A stretch of DNA of 64,000 bases from assembly GCA_963855995.1 (NCBI GenBank), contig OY979717.1, positions 18,823,906 through 18,887,905 of the forward strand. Reading direction: 5' to 3'. The notes beneath the pieces were generated by a model. The model was not told the DNA's origin. It did not search any database and saw only the letters and a program-made list of their open reading frames with translations. This document shows, piece after piece, positions 56,307 through 64,000 of this stretch; position 1 is the stretch's first letter; each line of letters opens with the position of its first letter. This DNA is from Muricea muricata (taxonomy: Eukaryota > Cnidaria > Anthozoa > Malacalcyonacea > Plexauridae). The position numbers and the translations under genes were made by a program.

Positions 56307-56823
56307 TATCGATTTATTCGTTCTTTCGTATCTCCGCCAACATTATTTTTGATTTAATTAAGCTTTGCAGATAACATGGAAACTTAGAAGAAAAAAAACC
56401 TTATACCATCAAGTGGTCAATCAACAAGCGAGTTCCTTTATTTTATATACAGCCAATTCAATTAAGGATGAAGTCGACAATAGTCAAATGTGCAATATGC
56501 AGCGACAAAAAAATAATGGGGCTAATCACAGTTTCACATGCAAATGTAAACTATATCATACTAAATACTATATTTGTAATCCTGTAAGACCACCAATGTG
56601 CTGATTTTATTTAAAACTATACATTTTCTCGACTTATTCTTTGGTCGCTCCTATTGTACCTTTCAGTCTTTCACTATTGTCGATGTCAAACTTAATTTGA
56701 ACAAGACGCTTGCTAAGCGTTTACTCGAGCTAAAGCGCTCAGCCGCGCTCTGCATGTGATGCAGCATGTTCACATATATTAAAAGGTGGCTGAGTTATTA
56801 TCTTTACAATAAGCATATTAAAA

Positions 56824-57232
56824 CATAGGCGTACGAGGCGGGGGGCTGCAGGGGGGGTTTGCGCCCCCCAATTTTTCGTAATCAAGGAAAGTCGGGCAAT
56901 TTGTGCTTGAAAAGTCGGGCAATTTAGGTCGAGCATGCTGCGCTCAAATGGGCTCAATTACAAAAATAGCCTACGGAGTACGAGTACGGACAAAACAATA
57001 ATTGTTGAAACCTGTTTCACATTCAGGCAAACCAACTTTGAACTGAATTTATAATACAATAATAATTTATCAAAAAAGTTGTTGGATGTGTATTTATATA
57101 GATATAGTGTTGCATCATGCAACGATTAAACGATATTTTGATTCATTTTTGACCCGTCGGGCAACTTTAGAATGCGTCGGGCAAAAATGTGTCCGCCCCC
57201 CCCCCCAATTTTTTTTGACCGGTACGCCTATG
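56824..57232. mobile_element. hAT-type MITE, 409 bp, exact 8-bp duplication
   Basis: The ends are CATAGGCGTACGAGGCGGGG and the complement of CATAGGCGTACCGGTC. TATTAAAA flanks both sides (56816-56823 and 57233-57240). The interior repeats GTCGGGCAA(T/C)TT several times and has C/G runs. It is non-coding. Confidence 0.9.
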
Positions 57233-57594
57233 TATTAAAATATATATTGAACCAATTATATCGGGCTAACTATGCTGGCTAGCGGCGTAACTAGCGTCAA
57301 TATATTTCAGATATAGATCTGTCAGCGTGAATTTTGTTACTCAGAATCTGACTTGGGTCTCCAGCGCGCTGTTGTCGATAGCATATCATATTCAGCCCAT
57401 TCACATCAAGATTTCGACACTGAGGTCTTTTTCAGTACATAATTAATACTGTTAGGGCAACATATTCTCCCGTATAACTCGATCGCGATAGAAGTAAGTT
57501 TGATCATATCGTGTAGATACATATGATGGTGTATAATTGTATAAACTAGACGAGTAGACAAATTAAAGTATGCGTAAGTCAGGTTGAGCGGCGT

Positions 57595-57890
57595 TTGAAA
57601 GCTTATACATATACAGCCATTTTGTTTGGATCGAGGACGCGTAGAAGCAAATATTCCCATATATTTGATCGAGTGCGCGTGTTAAAACGCACGTTTACAA
57701 TCACAATACAGCGCAGATGCCACTTGCCAGACCAGTCGTGATAAATGTGTATGGTCATTTAGTTTTGATCAGGTACGCGTAGAAAGCGTATATACAGCCA
57801 TTTTGCTTGGATCGAGTATGCATCAGCGTAGACGTAGTGCCGTTTTGTTTGGATCCGGAGTAGGCATAGAAAGCATATATACATCTTGCC
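57595..57890. repeat. Degenerate tandem repeats around TACAGCCATTTTG
   Basis: Four loose units share (A)GAAAGC(G/T)TATA(C)ATAC, AGCCATTTTG(T/C)TTGGATC and GAG(G/T)A(C/T)GC(G/A). Spacing varies between 45 and 150 bp. Confidence 0.6.
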
Positions 57891-58064
57891 ATGTGCCTGA
57901 CCCATCGTGGTCAAGGACAGGAAATCGAATGGGATGATAAACTGATGTGACTGAAGAGCAGCCAATCAGATAAGCTTAAGCCTGAAAGACCTTGCCACGA
58001 TTGGTCAAAATGTAGAGTGGCCGCGTGGGAGACTAAGTCTTGCGCAAAAAAAAACTTGAAGGGA

Positions 58065-58275
58065 ATTTATGACTCTTGCTTTAGCTCGAGTAATTAGCTG
58101 TACAGCGGGGGGAAACAGTTGTAACCTTTGCCTTGAGGAAAAACTTGCCATATTTAAATCGAATAGAGACAAAGCATTCAACAAACGCTCTGAACTTTTT
58201 ACTAAATGCCGACATAGAAATAGTTTTTGGGCGCAGAATTTCAAACGAGCGCGCGCACGCTGCAGTGCATGCTGA
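58065..58275 (+). pseudogene. PLE endonuclease tail fragment
   Basis: It reads NSCNLCLEEKLAIFK and NKRSELFTKCRHRNSF, the Cys/His-containing C-terminus that follows the GIY-YIG domain in PLEs. It lies directly upstream of another PLE copy and differs from that copy's own tail, so two insertions adjoin here. Confidence 0.7.
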
Positions 58276-58289
58276 ACATATAACATATG

Positions 58290-59470
58290 TCAAGGAACGG
58301 CAGTTTCCCGTCACGCTCAACTTCAGAAGTGAACGTTATATTGGGACATAGACATATCTCGTTCCCAGGGTAAATTCAGTACATCTGTTTACCGCAAACC
58401 CACGTTTACCGGTCTTTTGACCAACTTCCATAGCTTTATACCACTCACGTACAAGCGATGTTTAGTATCTTGCCTTATTCATCGTATATTCAATCTCTGC
58501 TCGAGCTATGAAAACTTCCACATCCAACTTGAGATTGCTAGAAATCTATTCAAACTCAATGGTTTCCCTTCTCATATGTTTGAACGCATTACTCGTAGAT
58601 TTTTGGACAATACCTTCGATCCTAAACCTTCAGTCCAGACGGTTCCCAAGAAAATAATGTGTTTCTGCCTTCCATTCACAGCAATACATTCTCTCCAAAT
58701 CCGCACCCAAATCGATTGCCTTTGTAATGCCGCTTTCCCTCATCTCGATACTAGTTTTGTTTTCTGCTTCTCCAGACGAATCGCTTCTTTTTTCCCTTTT
58801 AAGCATAAAGTTCCCAAGTATCTGAGATCTAGTGTTGTTTACCTTTTTAAGTGTCGAAGTGCTGTTCCGCGTCGTATGTGGGTCAAACCACACGCCATTT
58901 ACACACTAGAATATCAGAGCACCTGGGTATCTCTCCTATTACGGGAAAACATACCTCTAACCCCACTAAGTCCAGTGTGCTTTCCCACTCGTGTGCCTCT
59001 GGTCACAAAGTGGACTTTGACGATTTCAAAATCCTTTCTTGTTGTTCTGATTCGCATGAGTTAATGATACACGAGAGCCTCCTCATAAATAAGTACAAAC
59101 CTACTCTTAATGTCCAAGGCAGTTCGATTCCTCTTAACCTTTTCTAGTTCGACTGTCTTTGTGTGTAAATGTTCTTGTTGTCCTAATTGTATCACACTGT
59201 CCTATGTTGTTCTAGTCAAATCTAATTGTCCTTTGTAATTTGACACTCTGTAACATAACACTTAAACTTATATATTCAAACATTGCATGCTAATGTATCT
59301 TGTTGCTTTGATATTTATTCTGCGAATTCGATTTCCGCCCGGCAGTTCTATCGCCACAGTATATAATGCTTCATTAGTAAACCGTTAGTTTATGACGTGA
59401 TACTTTAAATAATTGATGTGAATCACCTGAGGATCCTTGAAAAACTGTCAAATACAGTGTAGCGATATTA
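58290..59470 (+). mobile_element. Penelope-like element, best copy of the 2-kb family
   Basis: The sequence enters at the end of the RT domain (RKPTFTGLLTNFHSF in shifted frame), then a 215-codon frame from 58417 with LIHRIFNLCSSYENFHIQLE and FKLNGFPSHMFERITRRFLD. A frameshift near 58850 leads to the GIY-YIG start CCSASYVGQTTRHLHTRISE and a C-terminus ending LLINKYKPTLNVQGSSIPLN at 59147. The 3' leader includes GATTTCCGCCCGGCA near 59330. It is 5'-truncated and frameshifted. Confidence 0.82.
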
Positions 59471-59692
59471 TTTTAAGATTAAAGGTTATTATTATAATAT
59501 TTGTATATAGTTATTAGCATTGACATAAATTCATCTGAACTGCCTGCTCGCAATATTTTCGCTTGAATTTTGCGTTACCAATTGAAAATGACGAATACTG
59601 ACGAATCTCTGACGAATATGAGAGTGATTGAACATCGCTTGCTCTTAAATAATACAAAAAGTACTGGTCAGCAGTGAACTTCATGAGCAAAC

Positions 59693-60146
59693 CATAGAGA
59701 TTATAAATAACACTAGAGGCTAGAGGGGACATCGAGGGTAAAATTTGGGAGCGCGGCGATTGGGGGCAAATTCAAGTCCCGGATGTTTACTCATTCACGA
59801 TGTCCCAGGCAAAAAAGTCTTTTTAGACGAGTTTTTCTGCTTTTTGACATGTTTTTTTCTTGTAAAAATATTGAAAATATCATTTCAGATTGTCTAAAAT
59901 AATAAAAACAATTGAAAAAGTACTATTTTGCGCACAAAACCGGCAAAACGACCTCAATAACGATCAGGAAAAAATTCATACAGATTTCTGCTGTTGCTAA
60001 GGTGGTTGCTACGCAAGCATTAGCTCAGCCAATAAGCGCCTGGCCTGCATCCGGGACTTGTATTTGCCCCCCAAAAAGCGCGTTCCCTTTTGTTTTCAGT
60101 GAAAAAGATTATGATGCCTCCTCTAGTGTTATTTATAATCTCTATG
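59693..60146. mobile_element. hAT-type MITE, 454 bp, exact 8-bp duplication
   Basis: The ends CATAGAGATTATAAATAACA and its complement (TGTTATTTATAATCTCTATG) are perfect for at least 27 bp. GAGCAAAC flanks both sides (59685-59692 and 60147-60154). A further inverted pair (CCGGATG / CATCCGGGACTTG) lies inside. The short ORFs within are not convincing. Confidence 0.92.
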
Positions 60147-60187
60147 GAGCAAACACTCTCATATTTCGGCCATCTTTGATAGGACTA

Positions 60188-60564
60188 CAGGGTGTCCCAA
60201 AAAACCCTAAAAACTATGTAAAATGATCTATTGTTAGAATTTCAATGCCTAGCACTAAATTGAACCCACGAGTGGATAAAGTATTGACATAACCGTCATA
60301 ATTAATTGTAATACTCAGTGTTAACCATTTTTATGCCAGGCAAAAAAACTAAACCTACGAGTGCATATTAAAATCAATGGGCATAATGCAATCAATGGGC
60401 ATAATGCAAATTGATTTAGAGAAAACAGTTTACAAATGTAAATTCCCATGAGCAAAACAAAAGTACTTTACAAAGATATTTTAATTTTTTAACAAGTGCT
60501 AGGGCATTCAAATGTTAACAATAGATCATTTTCAATAGTTTTTGGGTTTTTTTGGGACGCCCTG
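60188..60564. mobile_element. Mariner-type MITE, 377 bp, TA duplication
   Basis: The ends CAGGGTGTCCCAAAAAACCC and its inverted partner (GGGTTTTTTTGGGACGCCCTG) have TA outside. Arms also share AATGATCTATTGTTA and TGCCTAGCACT complements. The ends CAGGGTGTCCCAAAAA are well known from mariner-like MITEs. Confidence 0.88.
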
Positions 60565-60793
60565 TATAGGACCACTTTCCCTTTCAGGACCCTGCCACCA
60601 AACTGTTTGAAATAGTATACTTTAATGATACATGCATCCCTTAAGACAATTCAATCCTCGTTAACCACGATGTCGTGAGTTTGAATTCAATGTGAACAAT
60701 AAATAGTGTTTGCAAATTGTTGTTTACACTGACAATGCCGATAGTATTGGTATTGTCAATATACACCAATAGGTCCGCGACTTGACAGAGTTA

Positions 60794-60937
60794 TCAAATT
60801 ACACCACTTGTGCTATGTACAAGCCAACTTGGTTGCTTCTTTTTCTGAATGTTTAATGCGATTTTTGGAATATCTGTAGGGTGTTGTTTATTGAACTGCG
60901 ACATTACTTCATGTCGTGAAAACCAAGGGTTGTCGAT
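60794..60937 (-). CDS. C7orf31: C7orf31-like ciliary protein, last exon
   Basis: Acceptor TTTTTTATCGCAG, phase 0 entry, then IDNPWFSRHEVMSQFNKQHP through KKKQPSWLVHSTSGVI to a TGA stop (60794-60796). The phase agrees with the donor of the preceding exon. The terminal residues have no counterpart that I recognise in the long vertebrate protein, so the invertebrate protein may be shorter. Confidence 0.78.
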   Translation of the reverse strand: MDNPWFSRHEVMSQFNKQHPTDIPKIALNIQKKKQPSWLVHSTSGVI

Positions 60938-61523
60938 CTGCGATAAAAAAATAAATCAATCGGATAATGAAAATGTATAAAATAAAGAAGCCAACAATAT
61001 ACATACACTGATTTATTCATTACATGCATTAGATACCAAATTCTACATATCATGCAGTTTCAAATATTTTGCAGCATCCAAGATATCGTTTTCTATTTTT
61101 AAACCGATATTTTATTATCTAGCTGGTTTAACCGTGGGAATTAAAAGGCATGCAACTAGCCAGAGCTATTTACCTGTTTTAATCAGTATTTATATCATTT
61201 CTAATTTTTTATATTATAATTTTATTATGATCACTATATTTATATAATACGTGTTTCTGGTAGACTTGCAATTGACTCTACTGTGTAAAAAAGTAAATTA
61301 TATTTAGTATTTTGCAACGAAACGCGGATTGATATTTGACTATTAGCGCCATGCATTAATTTCGATTCCGTATTTTAATTTTAGATCACCTCGTACGATT
61401 TAGCCCAAAGCTTACAGTTTACTGTTTGCCTCGCCCATAAACTTCAGTGTGTGGTCTGGATCACAGGATACTATCAGCAATTTTTTCAACTTAGGTTTTT
61501 ACTATCTCTTTGGCTCGTCTTAC

Positions 61524-61812
61524 CTGTAGACGTTCAACTTTCCTGTGGCCTGAAATGAGAGGTTGTCGTCGGGCACTGGTCTGGGGAGTTAAGATCTCTC
61601 TGCGGGCAAAGTTGCCCATAATCTTTTGAACGACAACTGTCGAGCTAGGAGCTGGCACTAGTGAAGGAAGACAGTTCACAGCAGCCGTTTCTTCTTCATT
61701 GCTCAGTGGATCGACCGTAATCGTAGGGTCGAATTTTGGAAACATTTCTTGTCTGGACATGTGAGAACTTAGTGGGTGTTCTTGAGGAAACGCAACTTTG
61801 ATCTGTTTGTTG
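61524..61812 (-). CDS. C7orf31: C7orf31-like ciliary protein, penultimate exon
   Basis: Acceptor TTTTCTGTAG and donor GTAAGA. Phase 2 entry and phase 0 exit, both fitting the neighbours. It encodes NKQIKVAFPQEHPLSSHMSR with QEMFPKFDP, matching the vertebrate C7orf31 pattern PxEHPxxxHxxRxxMFPxF. It then continues into a Ser/Thr/Pro-rich stretch and a basic end (SARRQPLISGHRKVERLQ). Confidence 0.85.
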
Positions 61813-62390
61813 CTACAGAAAATTGATTTTTGGGTCAATACAACTTTGTATATCTCGCATCTGTCAAAGCGAAGAATGGCACATGATTATCAAGTACTAT
61901 AGTTGACAACTTACTGCACTTGACTTGTAGAGGGTCTTGGTACCCTATACAAAACAATTTATGATTACTAGTTATTATTTAAATTATTATAATACTCTCT
62001 TATATAAAATATTATCAAATATTATTTAACTTGCGATTTTGCACAACCAATGAAGTGTTTACTATTTCTTCTTCACAGCAGTGATACTTGGCCAACTCAA
62101 TTATAAAAATAAAAAAGGTGTGAAATACAGCACAACCAACACTGCAACAACCTTAATTAAAACGATGACCTAGCAAAAATACACCTTAACGCTGGTGAAT
62201 ACTGGTTTTAGTTGGCTTACAATTTGTGACAAATTTGTCAAGAGAGATCAAATAGAAGAACTCTCCCTGTCTCTCACATGAAACGCAACACACCAGACTT
62301 GGTTTATACAACGTGGTAACCACTTGCACTATGCCCGTGCTGCCCAATATATTGTGAACTGATGTGCATATATGGATGGTGTGTACTTAC
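61813..62390. other. Intron of the C7orf31-like gene
   Basis: 578 bp with GT-AG ends on the minus strand and nothing else recognised. The preceding intron, 60938-61523, is likewise featureless. Confidence 0.7.
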
Positions 62391-62462
62391 AATTCATCAC
62401 TGCTTCTGACATCGCTTTTCTTCAACTGCGTAAGGTCGTAATATTGGACAAGAGGGTTTCCC
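62391..62462 (-). CDS. C7orf31: C7orf31-like ciliary protein, 72-nt internal exon
   Basis: Acceptor ACATTCTTTTAG and donor GTAAGT. In phase 2 it reads NPLVQYYDLTQLKKSDVRSS, which matches the hallmark QxYxLTQxKKSDV of vertebrate C7orf31 (renamed SPMIP4, a sperm microtubule inner protein). The exon is too short to stand out as an ORF and is supported by the family motif and consistent phases. Confidence 0.85.
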
Positions 62463-63838
62463 CTAAAAGAATGTTATTAAAGGACAAGAAAAGACAATTA
62501 GAACGAACGTTGCCATCGTGATTCGTAAGCCTGGTTTTCGTATCAGTCGCAATTCAGTTCGTCGGCGATATATTTGTCGGTGCATGATCATCAATGATAG
62601 GAAAAATTCATTCTATTTCTGCGTTTTTTTTCTGAGATATAAATCGCAATTTATGAGGCCAAAGCTTTCCAATCAAGACTCACGGACAGAGTCTTTAGTT
62701 TAGCCTAAATTTGACTAAATCTCAGCATTTGACAAAATCATCTCAGGGTCTGTATATTTGCTGTGATTCTAATTCTATTCTTATTTTGAAATAGTTTTGC
62801 TGTCCGTAAATCCCAGTTCCATTTCTATGAATCCATTTCCAGGCTAAAAACTACCCTTTCTGGAAAATCTTTTGACCAAGCCACGCACGTTTTTAACCTG
62901 CTACGAAAGCGTACTAGTGCCAGACAAATGTTTATCGTGTGCATACATAAGTGCATTGCCAGAAATTTTGGACGTGGATTATGATTAACTGCATATGTTG
63001 TGATTAACTGCATATATAACGTGAGATTTATTATGAATTACATAACAGAGACATTAAAAAGATAAAATTTCTCGTCGTGCAAGCACATATCTTGAGGTGC
63101 CGAGTTGCCGACCTCTTGTTTTGAAGAAATATTATTACTGGATCACTTGATATTTTATCTATGGCAATCAGTATTGCCGTATATATAATTATATGGCATT
63201 AAACAGGCAATCATCAGAGATGACAAAATTGTCATTCGCGGCCTCTAAACACAGCTGACAGCGATAAATAAAATATCATGTCTCCTAATAATTATATTTC
63301 TACTCAGCGAGAGGTCGACACATCAAGAACATGATTGCACGACGACAAATTTTAACTTTTTAATGTCCCTGCTATGTAATTTGTAATAAATTTCACGGCA
63401 CCGTATTGACATATACAGTTAATTTATTCAAAAAGTGAGGGCGACACGTCACAAATTTCTGGTAATAGAACGCCAGTCGGAACAAATATTTGTAGGGATT
63501 CGTTCCAGTTCCCAGTTAAAAGTTATTTATAGTTATTTATAGTTTTGTGCTGATTTTATGTCAGCACAGTTCTCCATAATAACAAGTGACAAAGCAAGAA
63601 AGAAAATATGAACACTATTATTTAGAGGTGCTTAACTCGAAGGGCTTAACTCGACGAGTCCCGCCTTCTTTCCGACATGTACGTTAACGTGATCATGAAA
63701 TCAAGCCTTTTTCTTCGAGTGAATGTAAATCTTCACAGTTTGAATGTGGTACACTATATGTTGCTGTACGTTATTTGACCAATCAAACAGAATTTCCCTA
63801 ATAATATACCCGTTATGCAGCCAGGTCTTTTCACTCAC
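62463..63838. other. Intron of the C7orf31-like gene
   Basis: 1.4 kb with GT-AG ends on the minus strand. Short ORFs at 62518 and 62825 show no domain. No repeat was recognised. Confidence 0.65.
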
Positions 63839-64000
63839 CTGGGATGCGGAAAAAGGCCGCTGCCAAAGTGTTGATGCGTTCTTTGAAGCACAGGTGGTGG
63901 CTCACATTTTGGTCTATGTTCTGTTGGCAGAACTATTGGTCCATCACCAGCATAACTTCTTGATCTTCCCCAAGGAGTCTTAACATTTTCTTCACGATAG
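63839..64000 (-). CDS. C7orf31: C7orf31-like ciliary protein, partial exon at window edge
   Basis: It is open from the window edge to donor GTGAGT at 63838. It reads TPWGRSRSYAGDGPIVLPTE, HRPKCEPPPVLQRTHQHFGS and GLFPHP, then two bases of a split Arg codon. LPWGxxxxYGG...LPxxHRPKxEPP...HQHYG is the corresponding vertebrate run, so homology is clear. The protein belongs to the axonemal microtubule lumen set in vertebrates. The N-terminal exons lie beyond 64000. Confidence 0.88.

Noticed and set aside
59400-59460. Possible hammerhead near CCTGAGGATCCTTG at the end of the 59-kb PLE
   Set aside because: A CTGAGGA box exists, but no stem II closing on GAAA could be drawn.
61491-61523. Extension of the C7orf31-like ORF past 61524 (VRRAKEIVKT)
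   Set aside because: A consensus donor (CAG|GTAAGA) ends the exon at 61524, and a phase-matched terminal exon is found at 60794-60937.

Overview
This is a eukaryotic, AT-rich animal genome fragment. It has spliced genes with GT-AG introns, intronless GPCR and glycosyltransferase-type genes, and a dense load of metazoan mobile elements (Penelope-like, CR1/Jockey-like LINE, Ty3/gypsy of Mag type, Ty1/copia, hAT- and mariner-type MITEs). The combination of a single-exon rhodopsin-type GPCR, a GPI-type immunoglobulin-superfamily surface protein and a ciliary C7orf31-type gene suggests a marine invertebrate. An anthozoan cnidarian (coral or anemone) is my best guess, but this is an inference from style and not a proof.

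Host genes, left to right: (1) an intact intronless class-A GPCR on the minus strand (5477-6436). (2) A five-exon plus-strand gene (35584-50034): signal peptide, two Ig-like domains, one FN3 domain and a hydrophobic GPI-type tail. All four introns are phase 1 and the spliced frame closes at 378 residues. (3) A minus-strand fukutin/FKRP/LicD-type gene (52072-53699), split by one apparent frameshift. (4) The last four exons of a minus-strand homologue of vertebrate C7orf31 (a sperm/ciliary microtubule inner protein), running off the right edge (60794 to beyond 64000).

Mobile regions: 2-5 kb holds inverted Penelope-like (PLE) fragments and a LINE scrap. At 9.8-13.1 kb is a foldback DNA element with 599-bp, almost identical inverted arms, a 7-bp target duplication and a LINE nested in its loop. 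At 19.4-25.0 kb is a CR1/Jockey-like LINE cut in its reverse-transcriptase motif by a complete but decayed 4.3-kb gypsy element, followed by a copia scrap. At 33.2-34.4 and 58.0-59.5 kb are more PLE pieces.

Intron 3 of the Ig gene (42.5-46.9 kb) is the most unusual part. It is a nest of inverted PLE copies that carry hammerhead ribozyme cores on both strands, plus a variant hammerhead-like fold that recurs with covarying stems in an unrelated PLE at 34.3 kb. Many short palindromic elements with exact target-site duplications lie across the window. No tRNA, rRNA or CRISPR features were seen.
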